Shown: positions 1 through 8,665 of the stretch, piece by piece
Layout of the letters: each line of letters begins with the position of its first letter
Position numbering within the stretch: position 1 is the stretch's first letter
Notes under the pieces: model-generated
Seen by the model: only the letters and a program-made list of their open reading frames with translations
What the model was told of the DNA's origin: nothing
Database searches by the model: none
Assembly: GCF_004366355.1 (NCBI RefSeq)
Contig: NZ_SODV01000002.1
Location: forward strand, 2,024,768-2,088,767
Source: Dinghuibacter silviterrae
Lineage (GTDB): Bacteria; Bacteroidota; Bacteroidia; Chitinophagales; Chitinophagaceae
Reading direction: 5' to 3'
Length of the DNA stretch: 64,000 nucleotides
Program-made: the position numbers and the translations under genes

Positions 1-861
1 GCCCACGCGCCCGCTGTAGCAGTTCAGCACCTGGTAACGGCAAAGATCGATGGGGTGGTCGGTGGTCAGTTTTTCGTACACCAACGGAGACGTTTTGCCG
101 AATTTGAGCGCCAGGTAGCCGCCGTTGTTGGTGGGTAATTTTTGTTTGATGATGTCGGCCCGCAGCGTCACGCCAAGGTGGTTGGCCTGACCCGTGAGGT
201 CCGCTGAGGTATGATAGTCGACGCCGTCCACCTTGAAGGCGGCGTTACGCGTATAACACCAGAGGATGGTCGCCATGCCCAGCTCGTGGGCCAGTTCGAA
301 GGCTTCCCCGATCTCTTTGAGCTGACGGTCGCTCTCGGCACTGCCCCAATAAATGGTCGCGCCCACCGCAACGGCGCCCATGTTCCAGGCGCTGCGTACG
401 GTCCCGAAAAGCGTTTGATCGTAACGGTTAGGGTAACTCAAAAATTCATTGTGGTTGATCTTCACCACAAAAGGGATGCGGTGCGCATACTTCCGGCTCA
501 TGATGCCCAACACGCCAAAGGTCGAGGCCACGGCGCTGCAACCCGCTTCCACGGCCAGCCGGATGATATTTTCCGGGTCGAAATACATCGGATTGGGGGC
601 AAAGGCGGAACCGCCGCTGTGCTCTATGCCCTGGTCTACCGGGAAGATGGACAAATAGCCGCTCCCGCCCAGGCGGCCGTGGTCCAGCAGGATCTGGAGG
701 CTGCGCAGGGTCTGGTTATTGCGGTCGCTGTTGGTCCAAATTCTTTCTACATGGTCGGGAGAAGGCAGGTGCAGACCTTCTTTTGGAACGGTTGTACACT
801 TATGATCCAGCAGGTAGGCTGCTTTTTCTCCCAATAATTCTGAAATTTTAGAGAACGACAT
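1..861 (-). CDS. fbaB: Class I fructose-bisphosphate aldolase (FbaB/DhnA type), 3' end outside window
   Basis: Cleaves fructose 1,6-bisphosphate to dihydroxyacetone phosphate and glyceraldehyde 3-phosphate through a lysine Schiff base, in the cytoplasm. The reverse strand reads from an ATG at 861 without a stop to base 1, giving 287 residues of a protein usually about 350 long. The VDQGIEH stretch (about residues 75-81), the KINHNEF segment (134-140) and ADIIKQK (235-241, which carries the Schiff-base lysine in E. coli FbaB) are present, followed by NNGGY. It is divergent from a class II aldolase gene only 72 bp away, so the cell has both mechanistic types side by side. The family call is firm. 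The C-terminal end cannot be judged. Confidence 0.93.
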   Translation of the reverse strand, partial: MSFSKISELLGEKAAYLLDHKCTTVPKEGLHLPSPDHVERIWTNSDRNNQTLRSLQILLDHGRLGGSGYLSIFPVDQGIEHSGGSAFAPNPMYFDPENIIRLAVEAGCSAVASTFGVLGIMSRKYAHRIPFVVKINHNEFLSYPNRYDQTLFGTVRSAWNMGAVAVGATIYWGSAESDRQLKEIGEAFELAHELGMATILWCYTRNAAFKVDGVDYHTSADLTGQANHLGVTLRADIIKQKLPTNNGGYLALKFGKTSPLVYEKLTTDHPIDLCRYQVLNCYSGRVG

Positions 862-878
862 AGAGGGTGTTTTGTCCC

Positions 879-886
879 CAAATATA
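879..886 (-). promoter_or_regulatory. Possible -7 box for the class I aldolase gene
   Basis: The reverse strand reads TATATTTG, a perfect match to the Bacteroidota -7 consensus TAnnTTTG, 17 bases before the ATG at 861. No TTTG at the proper 19-21 base distance was found, so only half of the promoter is supported. The whole divergent interval is 72 bp and also contains an A/T-rich run (902-910). Confidence 0.35.
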
Positions 887-933
887 GTATCTTAGCGACG
901 CTTTTTTTTAATTGACAAAATTTGTAATACAAC

Positions 934-2001
934 ATGGCTAAGTACCGTGCCGGCGTCTTGTTCGGCGATGAATTAAGCGCGTTATACGAAGACGCAAAGA
1001 CCGGCAAGTTCGCCTTGCCGGCCGTTAATGTGATCAGCACCAATACGATCAACGCCGTATTGGAAACCGCCGCCAAGGTGAATTCCCCGGTCATCATCCA
1101 GTTTAGTAACGGCGGAGCCCAGTTTGTGGCCGGCAAAGGTATGCCCAACGACCACCTTCAGGCCAATATCGCCGGAGCCATCAGCGGCGCCCTGCACGTA
1201 CACAACGTCGCCCGCTACTACGGCGTACCCGTCGTCCTCCACACCGACCACGCCGCCAAAAAATGGCTGCCCTGGATCGACGGCCTGCTCAAAGCCGGTG
1301 AAGAATACAAACAAAAGAACGGGCAACCCCTGTTCAGCTCCCACATGCTGGACCTCAGCGAGGAGCCCCTCCACGAAAATATCGAGATCTCCACCGAATA
1401 CTTCAAACGCATCAACGCCCTGGGCATGAGCCTGGAAATCGAACTCGGCGTGACCGGCGGTGAAGAAGACGGCGTTGACAACAGCGGCGTGGAAAACAGC
1501 AAGCTCTATACCCAACCCCAGGAAGTAGCCGAAGCCTACGAAGCCCTTTCCAAGATCGGCTCCCTCTTTACCGTGGCCGCCTCCTTCGGGAACGTCCACG
1601 GCGTCTACAGCCCCGGCAACGTCGAGCTGCGCCCCGACATCCTCCGCAACAGCCAGACCTACATCCAGGAACACTACAAGACCGGTGACAAACCTGTCTA
1701 CTTCGTTTTCCACGGCGGCAGCGGCTCCCCCAAACACCAGATCACCGAAACCCTCGACTACGGCGTCATCAAAATGAACATCGACACCGACATGCAATGG
1801 GCGTTCTGGGAGGGGGTGCTCATGTACTACAAGAAGAATGAAGGCTATCTGCAGGGCCAGTTGGGTAACCCCGAAGGCGCGGAGAAGCCGAACAAAAAAT
1901 ACTATGACCCGCGCGTATGGCTGCGCAAGGGCGAGGAGAACTTCGTGAAGCGTTTGGAAGAGGCGTTCGGCGACCTGAACTGCGTCGGGCGGAACCTCTA
2001 G
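934..2001 (+). CDS. fbaA: Class II fructose-bisphosphate aldolase
   Basis: Zinc-dependent aldolase of glycolysis and gluconeogenesis, 355 residues, the normal length of the long FbaA type. HTDHAAK at residues 103-109 holds the catalytic Asp105 and zinc-binding His106. The GGEEDGVDN flexible loop is at 175-183. NVHGVY (His222) and FVFHGGSGS (His260) supply the other zinc ligands, and NIDTD at 282-286 binds the substrate phosphate. The start ATG at 934 is preceded by an A/T-rich stretch without a clear Shine-Dalgarno. The gene ends in CTAG, which is also the stop of the convergent gene (4 bp shared). A divergent class I aldolase lies upstream, so the two enzymes may be used under different conditions (inference). 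Confidence 0.97.
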   Translation: MAKYRAGVLFGDELSALYEDAKTGKFALPAVNVISTNTINAVLETAAKVNSPVIIQFSNGGAQFVAGKGMPNDHLQANIAGAISGALHVHNVARYYGVPVVLHTDHAAKKWLPWIDGLLKAGEEYKQKNGQPLFSSHMLDLSEEPLHENIEISTEYFKRINALGMSLEIELGVTGGEEDGVDNSGVENSKLYTQPQEVAEAYEALSKIGSLFTVAASFGNVHGVYSPGNVELRPDILRNSQTYIQEHYKTGDKPVYFVFHGGSGSPKHQITETLDYGVIKMNIDTDMQWAFWEGVLMYYKKNEGYLQGQLGNPEGAEKPNKKYYDPRVWLRKGEENFVKRLEEAFGDLNCVGRNL

Positions 2002-3092
2002 TCGTTGAAGCTCCCCGTCTGCTTCTGAATATACATCAGGTTCTTCTGGAGCGTCTGCTTGAGCTGCCGCTTGACCAACTGCCCCATGGACCTGCTCTTT
2101 TCGAAAACAGGCGCTTTAAAATACCGGGCCAGCTCCCCACGGAGCTGGCTCAATTTTTCGGGGCTGGAGATGGCGTCCGAGGCCATGATGTTGAACAGCT
2201 CCATCAACCGGAACCGCGACGCCACGACCCGGTACGCCATGATGGTCCGTTCCTCCACCTGGTATTGCTCGATGGAGCTGCGGTTCAGGTGTTTCATGAC
2301 CAGCTCCACGTAGGGATTGTTCTCCTTGAAGAACTGCGGCAAATAGAGGTTCATCCTCCCCTCGTAAGACTGCTGGTCGAAGTCGATCGCCCGGATGCGA
2401 TATTGATAGTCCTCGATGTCCGGGGTGATCCCCACCACAAAATTATACGACCGCATGTCCCCCAGCAGGCGCACGAAACAGCGCTCGTTGAACTTCACGA
2501 ATTCCTTAGCCAGCCTGATCCGGTTCGTAAAAGGATCGTTCAGGTACTGCTGTATGAAAACGTCCCCCGGTATCCCCGGAATGTGCTCCTCCACCAGCGT
2601 CGTCCGGCTGGTGAGAAACGTGATCCGGTTCGGGGACAACAGGTGCTCCAGCTCCAACCCATAGATGCGGGAGGCGTCCGCCACCTTGATGTAATAATGG
2701 TCGTAGTTGTCGTTGTATTTATTGACGATCCGGATCCGGAAGGGCTGCGAGTTCCCAAACCGGCAAAAATCGATGCGCGCGACATTCAGATGCCCTGCAA
2801 AAGTAAGGTCTCCTTCCGTTTTTAATATTGCATAGATAAAAACCAGTTTTTCCGCCAGGTATTCCCACTCCCGAAGGTCATACGAACAGGTCTCCCAAAG
2901 CGTATCGTTGCCTCTTTTGTCCTTGAGCGGTATGCTGGTCCGGAAGTGCAGCAGGTCCTTATACGACACGGGAAGTTTGACCTCCCGCCCATGTTTGCGT
3001 AAATAGGCGCTCAGGGGTTCCTGTACCGGGAAAAAAGGCTTTTTACGCGACGGCTTGCCCGCCTCCTGACCTGCGTCCATCCTGAATTGCAT
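1998..3092 (-). CDS. Conserved hypothetical protein, 364 aa
   Basis: No family is recognised with confidence. The protein is soluble, rich in Arg, Phe and Tyr, without signal peptide or membrane segment. The IRAIDFDQQSYEGR stretch (about residue 240) faintly recalls an Asp-containing active-site loop of kinase-like folds, but nothing else confirms it. It is the last gene of a minus-strand run, starting 3 bases after the BtuF-like gene ends, so it is probably co-transcribed with that gene and the CBS-domain enzyme. Its stop codon shares the palindrome CTAG with the stop of fbaA. The reading frame is real: it is long, has normal codon use and sits tightly in the operon. The function is unknown. 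Confidence 0.75.
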   Translation of the reverse strand: MQFRMDAGQEAGKPSRKKPFFPVQEPLSAYLRKHGREVKLPVSYKDLLHFRTSIPLKDKRGNDTLWETCSYDLREWEYLAEKLVFIYAILKTEGDLTFAGHLNVARIDFCRFGNSQPFRIRIVNKYNDNYDHYYIKVADASRIYGLELEHLLSPNRITFLTSRTTLVEEHIPGIPGDVFIQQYLNDPFTNRIRLAKEFVKFNERCFVRLLGDMRSYNFVVGITPDIEDYQYRIRAIDFDQQSYEGRMNLYLPQFFKENNPYVELVMKHLNRSSIEQYQVEERTIMAYRVVASRFRLMELFNIMASDAISSPEKLSQLRGELARYFKAPVFEKSRSMGQLVKRQLKQTLQKNLMYIQKQTGSFND

Positions 3093-3095
3093 AAC

Positions 3096-3797
3096 CTAAG
3101 GTAAGGAATTTCGAAGGGCCCTGAAATAGGCCGGCGCGTGTTTCAGGCGGCTGCCGTACCAACTGAACATCTCGCCGTCAACCAGGATCGACCGCGCGTT
3201 AGGCAACTCCGCCGCGTGCGGCTCCTTAAAAGGGTAGGGCTCGCTGGACAGGAGCGCCAGCCCCGTTACCTCCGCGGGATCGACCGTGGGATAGCGCTTC
3301 AGGTGTCCGTATACGTTGGTAAACCCCGCGTGGGCCATCATGTCGCTGATAAAGGTGTCGCCGCCGGCGACCATCCAGGGGGAGCGCCAGATGAAGTAGG
3401 CGGCCGGAACCGGCGCCGCGACTAGCGCGGCAAACTCCGCCTCGATTTCTTCGGCCAGCTCCGAAGCCTGCGACTCCCGCTCCGTGAGCCGCCCCACCTC
3501 ACGGATCATCGCAAGCGCCCCGCGCAAATCCGCCACATCGGTCACGTATACACGCGCAAACGCCTGCAAGGCCTCCACCTGCTCGCGCACATTCTCCTCC
3601 TTACTGGCCAGGATCAGGTCGGGCCGGAGCCCGTAAACGATGTCAGGAGACACGTTCTTCGTCCCGCCCACGCGGCGCTTGGTAGAAAACCATGCAGCAG
3701 GATGCACACAAAATTTGGTAATCCCCACGACCTCATCGCTCAACCCCAGGTCAAAAAGCAGCTCGGTGAGCGAAGGCACGAGGGAGACGATCCTCAT
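3096..3797 (-). CDS. BtuF-like periplasmic-binding-fold protein, apparently cytoplasmic
   Basis: A 233-residue protein that opens with RIVSLVPSLTELLFDLGL and continues with VGGTKNVSPDIVYGLRPDLIL, the pattern of the BtuF/FepB helical-backbone metal or cobalamin binding proteins. It lacks a signal peptide or lipobox, because the fold begins at residue 2, and it is shorter than a usual BtuF (about 260). No permease or ATPase gene is adjacent. Its ATG overlaps the stop of the CBS-domain synthase (ATGA, 4 bp), which argues for translational coupling. A role in cobalamin or metal handling is inferred from the fold only. Many Bacteroidota encode such leaderless BtuF homologues. Confidence 0.8.
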   Translation of the reverse strand: MRIVSLVPSLTELLFDLGLSDEVVGITKFCVHPAAWFSTKRRVGGTKNVSPDIVYGLRPDLILASKEENVREQVEALQAFARVYVTDVADLRGALAMIREVGRLTERESQASELAEEIEAEFAALVAAPVPAAYFIWRSPWMVAGGDTFISDMMAHAGFTNVYGHLKRYPTVDPAEVTGLALLSSEPYPFKEPHAAELPNARSILVDGEMFSWYGSRLKHAPAYFRALRNSLP

Positions 3798-5152
3798 TTC
3801 CGCAAACTCTGAATCAGGTCGTACTTGGTCACGATATGATAATCCCCCATATCATCCTTGGAAAGAATCGCCCCGTTATCCCGGGAGATCAGCGTACTGA
3901 GCCGCTCCACGGGCGTATCAAAGGCGACGACCGGGTACGCGGGCTCCATGACAGCCTGGATGGTATGGTTGCGGAGATCCGGCTGGTTGAGCAGGCGGGA
4001 GAAAAGACCGCTTTCGGATATCGAGCCCAGGGGGGACTCGCCGTTCATCACGGGGATGTTTTCGATGTCGTATTTTTTCATGAGGTCGATCGCTTCGCCG
4101 ACCTTTTGGTGGGGTAGGAGGGTGATGAGCCGGCGGCCGCCGGGACGGCTGTTGACGATGTCCTTGACGGTTTTGACGTCCATGAAGCCGCGCTCCATCA
4201 TCCATTGGTCGTTGTAGACCTTGCCCACATACCGGCTGCCATGGTCATGGAAAATAACGACGACGAGGTCGTCTTTTTTCAGCCTGTCCTTGAGCTGGAG
4301 GATGCCCTTGAGCGCGTTGCCCGCGCTGTAACCCACGAAGATGCCTTCCTCTTTGGAAATGCGGCGCGCCATCAGGGCGCCGTCCTTATCGGTCACTTTT
4401 TCGAAGTGATCGATGACGCTCATGTCGTAGTTCTGGGGGATAAAGTCTTCGCCGATGCCCTCCGAAATATAAGGATAAACTTCGCTGGCGTCCAGGGTCC
4501 CGGTGTCATGGTATTTTTTGAGGAGCGAGCCGAAAGGATCGACGGCCCAGATCTGAATGTCCGGATTTTTTTCCTTCAAAAATTTACCCGTACCGACAAT
4601 CGTGCCGCCCGTGCCGGTGGCTACGACGAGGTGGGTGATCTTGCCCTCGGTTTGTTCCCAGATTTCCGGACCCGTGGTCTCGTAGTGGGCGTCCCGGTTG
4701 GCAAGGTTGTCGTATTGATTGACGTGGAAGGAATTGGGGATCTCCCTGGCCAGCCGGCGCGCGACCGAATAGTAGGAGCGGGGGTCTTCGGGCTCCACGT
4801 TGGTGGGGCAAACGATCACCTCGGCGCCCACGGCCTTGAGGATGTCGAATTTCTCCTTCGACTGTTTGTCGGTGGTGGTGAAAATACACTTGTACCCTTT
4901 GACACAGGCGGCCAGCGCCAGGCCCATACCGGTATTGCCGCTGGTGCATTCGATGATGGTGCCGCCCGGTTGGATGCGCCCTTCTTTTTCCGCGACCTCC
5001 AGCATCTTCAGGGCCATACGGTCCTTGATCGAGTTGCCGGGATTGAAGTATTCCACCTTGGCCAGAACGGTGCAGGGCAGGTCTTTGGTGATTTTATTGA
5101 GCTGGATCATAGGGGTGTTCCCTATGGTTTCCAAGATGTTTTTCTTCCACAT
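3794..5152 (-). CDS. PLP-dependent cysteine/cystathionine synthase with C-terminal CBS domains
   Basis: Fold-type II PLP enzyme of 452 residues. NTPMIQL at 12-18, the PLP lysine in NPGNSIKDR (Lys43), TSGNTGMGLA (about 70-79) and the phosphate-binding GTGGTIVGTG (about 180) are all visible. After about residue 335 comes a pair of CBS motifs, giving the architecture of cystathionine beta-synthase rather than plain CysK. It likely condenses serine (or O-acetylserine) with homocysteine or sulfide; which one cannot be told from sequence alone. It is first gene of a three-gene run with the BtuF-like and unknown proteins. The 115 bp between this start and the end of the next upstream gene contain a GC-rich stretch and, next to the start, an A/T-rich segment. 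Confidence 0.92.
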   Translation of the reverse strand: MWKKNILETIGNTPMIQLNKITKDLPCTVLAKVEYFNPGNSIKDRMALKMLEVAEKEGRIQPGGTIIECTSGNTGMGLALAACVKGYKCIFTTTDKQSKEKFDILKAVGAEVIVCPTNVEPEDPRSYYSVARRLAREIPNSFHVNQYDNLANRDAHYETTGPEIWEQTEGKITHLVVATGTGGTIVGTGKFLKEKNPDIQIWAVDPFGSLLKKYHDTGTLDASEVYPYISEGIGEDFIPQNYDMSVIDHFEKVTDKDGALMARRISKEEGIFVGYSAGNALKGILQLKDRLKKDDLVVVIFHDHGSRYVGKVYNDQWMMERGFMDVKTVKDIVNSRPGGRRLITLLPHQKVGEAIDLMKKYDIENIPVMNGESPLGSISESGLFSRLLNQPDLRNHTIQAVMEPAYPVVAFDTPVERLSTLISRDNGAILSKDDMGDYHIVTKYDLIQSLRK

Positions 5153-5267
5153 ATTGTAAAGTTACAAAATTCCCCCGGCGACCACCTCGGGACGGCGGGC
5201 AAAACCCGCCGCGGAGGCCGCTGGTCGCGGCGAACTCAGGGCGCGAAAGGCGCCGTGGGCTGCCGCG

Positions 5268-6866
5268 CTATTTAAGTACTTCTTCGGCTTTTTTGATCAT
5301 CGTATCATCCTGGTTATACACCTCATAAAACCCTTCCATCCTCCAAATCTGGTGCGCCAGCAGGCTCTTGGTCCTGAGCAAAAGCATGTCCTTGTCCCTG
5401 GCGGGCAGGTACTGCAACTGGACGCTGTCCCGGACGGCAAAACGGGCCAGGTCCGCCCAAAGGGCTTCGGTGGTATGAAAGTCACGGGCGAAAGCGGCCG
5501 GCGACCCATACTGGTCCATGGCGGACCGGTGGCCGACATAGTATTTGTAGGCAAAATCGACCAGGGTGTTGTAGCGCAACAGGCGGGTGATCACCGGGCT
5601 GTATTCGGTCGTGTCCAGCGGGACGAAAAGGTCGGGCATGATGCCCCCGCCTCCATAGACCTTTCTACCCAGGGGGGTGGTGTATACCTGGCCCACGGCC
5701 ACCTTGTTGCTGTCGGCATTGACGAGCTCCCCATTGTGGATGCGGTTCAGGAGGTCGTCCTCGTACACCTTGATCCCCTTCGCATAAGACTTCTGGATAC
5801 AGCGGCCGAGGGGGGTATAGTAACGGGCGATGGTGAGCCGGAGGGCGGACCCGTCGGTGAGCGAATATTGTTCCTGGACAAGCCCCTTGCCAAAGCTCCG
5901 GCGGCCGATGATGGTGGCCCTGTCCCAGTCCTGGAGGGAGCCGGTCAGGATCTCGCTGGCGGAGGCGGTGCCTTCATCGACCAGGACGACGAGCTTGCCC
6001 TTTTCAAAAATACCGGGGTGGTCCGCCTTGTATTCCTTTTTGGGGCTGTGGACCCCTTGCGTATACACGATGAGTTTATTGTCGTCCAGGAATTCGTCGG
6101 CGATTTTGACCGCCTGTTCCATGTATCCGCCCCCGTTATCGCGGAGGTCCAGGACAAGGCGTTGCATGCCCTTCTTCTTCAGGGAATCCATGGCGTCCAT
6201 GAACTCCTGGTAGGTCGTGGCGGAAAACTTATTGAGTTTGATGTACCCCACTTCCGGTTCGAGCATATACGCGGCGTCGAGGCTGTTCAGGGGGACCAGC
6301 GACCGGGTGATGACAAAGTCCTTGGGCTGCCCCTGGCGCAGGACGGAAATCTTGACCTGGCTGGCTTCAGGGCCTTTGAGCATTTTGCGGACGAGGTCGT
6401 TCGTGAGCTTTCGCCCGTTGAGCAAAGAGTCGTTGACCTTCAGGATCTGGTCGCCCACCATCAGGCCGGCCTTTTCCGAAGGTCCGCCGGGTACCACGCT
6501 CACGACATTGAGGGTATCGTTGAGCAGGTTGAACTCGATGCCGATGCCTTCGAAGCCGCCTTCCAGGTCCTCGTTGACTTCCGCCAGCTCACTGGCAGGG
6601 ATAAACGCAGAATGCGGGTCCAGTTGATCCAACACGGTTCCGATGGCACTGTCGGTGACGGCGGGTACGTTGACCGAATCCACGTACCGGTTCCGGACAA
6701 GGTCCAGGATCTCCTGGAGGGAGGTGCTGGCGCCCGTCCTGCTGAACAGGCCCCCACCGGAGCCGCCCATATCCCTGCTCAGAGCGAAACCTATCCACAT
6801 ACCCACGATCATGGTCAACGCGAACAAGAGCGGCAACCAGACCTGTATTCTTCTGTTATTGTTCAT
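5268..6866 (-). CDS. S41 family carboxy-terminal processing protease (CtpA type)
   Basis: Periplasmic serine protease that trims or degrades proteins from the C-terminus. With the ATG at 6866 it has 532 residues. This start places a positively charged MNNNRR and a single membrane anchor at 8-30; an earlier in-frame ATG at 6920 would add 18 residues that look untranslated. A PDZ domain (GFEGIGIEF through the KVNDSLL segment, about 105-150) is followed by the S41 core with DLRDNGGG, the catalytic Ser302 in GTASASE and Lys327 in RSFGKG, 25 residues apart as in the family. It is divergent from the BadF-type kinase gene (84 bp between starts). A second, larger S41 protease lies at 44.8 kb. Confidence 0.94.
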   Translation of the reverse strand: MNNNRRIQVWLPLLFALTMIVGMWIGFALSRDMGGSGGGLFSRTGASTSLQEILDLVRNRYVDSVNVPAVTDSAIGTVLDQLDPHSAFIPASELAEVNEDLEGGFEGIGIEFNLLNDTLNVVSVVPGGPSEKAGLMVGDQILKVNDSLLNGRKLTNDLVRKMLKGPEASQVKISVLRQGQPKDFVITRSLVPLNSLDAAYMLEPEVGYIKLNKFSATTYQEFMDAMDSLKKKGMQRLVLDLRDNGGGYMEQAVKIADEFLDDNKLIVYTQGVHSPKKEYKADHPGIFEKGKLVVLVDEGTASASEILTGSLQDWDRATIIGRRSFGKGLVQEQYSLTDGSALRLTIARYYTPLGRCIQKSYAKGIKVYEDDLLNRIHNGELVNADSNKVAVGQVYTTPLGRKVYGGGGIMPDLFVPLDTTEYSPVITRLLRYNTLVDFAYKYYVGHRSAMDQYGSPAAFARDFHTTEALWADLARFAVRDSVQLQYLPARDKDMLLLRTKSLLAHQIWRMEGFYEVYNQDDTMIKKAEEVLK

Positions 6867-6950
6867 TTGAATGGTGTACTTTGCGCTTGTGAAAGTGCGA
6901 ATTTCACTAAAATTTGGCAAACTAACACGGGTTATTCAAGGATCAAGGAC

Positions 6951-7793
6951 ATGTCGAAGGTACTGATTGCTGACAGCGGGTCCACCAAAACGGAGTGGCG
7001 CTTGCTACAACAGCCCAAACGGAGTAAAACGATTTTCACGCAAGGGCTCAGCCCCTATTTCCTGGACGCGGCCCAGATCGAGGCGGTTCTCCGGAAAGAG
7101 CTGCTGCCTAAGTTGCCCGAGCACCCGGCGGAAGTCTTTTTTTACGGGACGGGCAACGCCAATCCCGCCAATGCCCGAATGATCAAGGGCGTACTCGCAA
7201 AAGTATTTCCAGGCGCTGCCGTCGAGGTCCGCCACGACCTGATGGGCGCGGCCCGGGCTTTGTGCGGACAGGAACAGGGGATCGCCTGTATCCTGGGTAC
7301 CGGGTCCAATTCCGGGTATTACAACGGGAAGGCCATTACCCGCAACAGTCCGGGGCTCGGGTACGTCCTGGGCGACGAGGGCAGCGGCGCCTATCTGGGC
7401 AAAAGGGTGCTCCAATACTACCTCTACGGCACGTTTGACGAAGAACTGAAGGCCAAATTCGAGGGGCAATATACCAGCGATCCCGCCGCCATCCTGGACG
7501 CGGTGTACAAACAACCCTTGCCCAACCGCTACCTGGCGTCGTACGCCCGTTTTCTTTCGGAGAACCGGGGTCACTATATGGTGGAGAACATTATCGAGGA
7601 TGGATTGAACGATTTCTTTTTCCAACACCTCTGTAAATACCGGGAGAGCTGGAGCAAGCCCATACACTTTATCGGAGGGGTAGCCCATGCTTTTGCCGAT
7701 GTGCTCCGGGACCTTGGGCGAGCCTACGAGTTCGAGATCGGCAAAATTGTCGAGATGCCGATGGACGGGCTTGTCAAATACCACGCGGGCTAG
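6951..7793 (+). CDS. BadF/BadG-family amino-sugar kinase (GlcNAc/MurNAc kinase-like)
   Basis: An ASKHA-fold kinase of 280 residues. DSGSTKTEW (8-16) is the first phosphate-binding loop, and GTGSNSGYYN and the GDEGSG motif are typical of eukaryotic-like N-acetylglucosamine kinases of the BadF/BadG group. The ATG at 6951 is chosen because it directly precedes the conserved SKVLIADSGSTKTE. The in-frame extension upstream is antisense to the protease gene and should be ignored. murQ follows 33 bp downstream. In Clostridium acetobutylicum MurK, a BadF-type kinase, phosphorylates MurNAc and GlcNAc, so a kinase-etherase pair for recycling peptidoglycan sugars is a good inference. The substrate is not proven. 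Confidence 0.88.
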   Translation: MSKVLIADSGSTKTEWRLLQQPKRSKTIFTQGLSPYFLDAAQIEAVLRKELLPKLPEHPAEVFFYGTGNANPANARMIKGVLAKVFPGAAVEVRHDLMGAARALCGQEQGIACILGTGSNSGYYNGKAITRNSPGLGYVLGDEGSGAYLGKRVLQYYLYGTFDEELKAKFEGQYTSDPAAILDAVYKQPLPNRYLASYARFLSENRGHYMVENIIEDGLNDFFFQHLCKYRESWSKPIHFIGGVAHAFADVLRDLGRAYEFEIGKIVEMPMDGLVKYHAG

Positions 7794-7826
7794 GCCGCGC
7801 GCCTGCCGGCGCTTAAAAACATTCTT

Positions 7827-8636
7827 ATGCCTTTTGAGAAGATCACCGAATCCCCCAGCCACTATCACGACCTGGAAAAAATGTCCATCCACGACCTCCT
7901 GGTCAGCATGAACCGCGAGGACCAGGGCGTCCCCCTGGCCGTCGAGCGGGCCATTCCTCAGATCGAGCGCCTCGTGGAAGCCGTCAGCGACCGGATGCTG
8001 GCCGGCGGCCGTCTTTTTTACATCGGCGCGGGGACCAGCGGCCGGTTGGGGGTCGTGGACGCCAGCGAGTGCCCGCCCACCTTTGGGGTGCCCTATGGGT
8101 TGGTTACCGGGATCATCGCGGGGGGCAGCAAGGCGATCACCACTGCCGTGGAGTTTGCCGAGGATTCTGCCGCCCAGGGTTGGAAGGACCTCCAGGCAGA
8201 AGGCGTCAGTGCCTCCGATTCCGTGATCGGCATCGCCGCCAGCGGGACCACCCCTTATGTCATCGGCGCCCTCGATGCCTGCCGCAAGGCCGGCATCCTG
8301 ACCGGCTGTATCACCAATAACCCCGGCGCGCCCGTCACAGAGGTGGCCGATTTCCCCATAGAGGTCCCCGTGGGCCCCGAATTTGTCACCGGGAGCACCC
8401 GCCTCAAAAGCGGGACCGCTGCCAAGCTCGTCCTCAACATGATCTCGACCTCCGTCATGATCCGCCTGGGGCGCGTAAAGGACAACCGTATGGTCGACAT
8501 GAAGCTGTCCAACGATAAACTCGTGGACCGCGGGACAAAAATGGTGATGGAACAGGTACCGGGGCTGACGTACGAACAGGCCAGGGACCTGTTGCTGCGC
8601 TATGGGAGTGTGCGCAAAGCAGTGGAAAAGCACTAG
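7827..8636 (+). CDS. murQ: N-acetylmuramic acid 6-phosphate etherase
   Basis: Cleaves the lactyl ether of MurNAc 6-phosphate to give GlcNAc 6-phosphate and D-lactate, the key step of muropeptide recycling. At 269 residues it is somewhat shorter than E. coli MurQ (298). An SIS domain is clear: GRLFYIGAGTSGRLGVVDASECPPTFG (about 55-82) contains the catalytic-site Glu, then GIAASGTTPYVIGAL and GSTRLKSGTAAKLVLNMIST. The N-terminal TE-S-HYHDLEKMS segment is typical. It lies directly behind a BadF-type kinase that could supply its phosphorylated substrate, and no PTS MurP gene is near. The short spacing suggests a two-gene operon. Confidence 0.95.
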   Translation: MPFEKITESPSHYHDLEKMSIHDLLVSMNREDQGVPLAVERAIPQIERLVEAVSDRMLAGGRLFYIGAGTSGRLGVVDASECPPTFGVPYGLVTGIIAGGSKAITTAVEFAEDSAAQGWKDLQAEGVSASDSVIGIAASGTTPYVIGALDACRKAGILTGCITNNPGAPVTEVADFPIEVPVGPEFVTGSTRLKSGTAAKLVLNMISTSVMIRLGRVKDNRMVDMKLSNDKLVDRGTKMVMEQVPGLTYEQARDLLLRYGSVRKAVEKH

Positions 8637-8665
8637 GGCGCCGTTCGCGGACCGCTGTCTCCCCG

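Noticed and set aside
5352-6950. Long plus-strand open frame leading into the sugar kinase
   Set aside because: It is antisense to the S41 protease, whose motifs are intact; only the part from 6951 matches a protein family.
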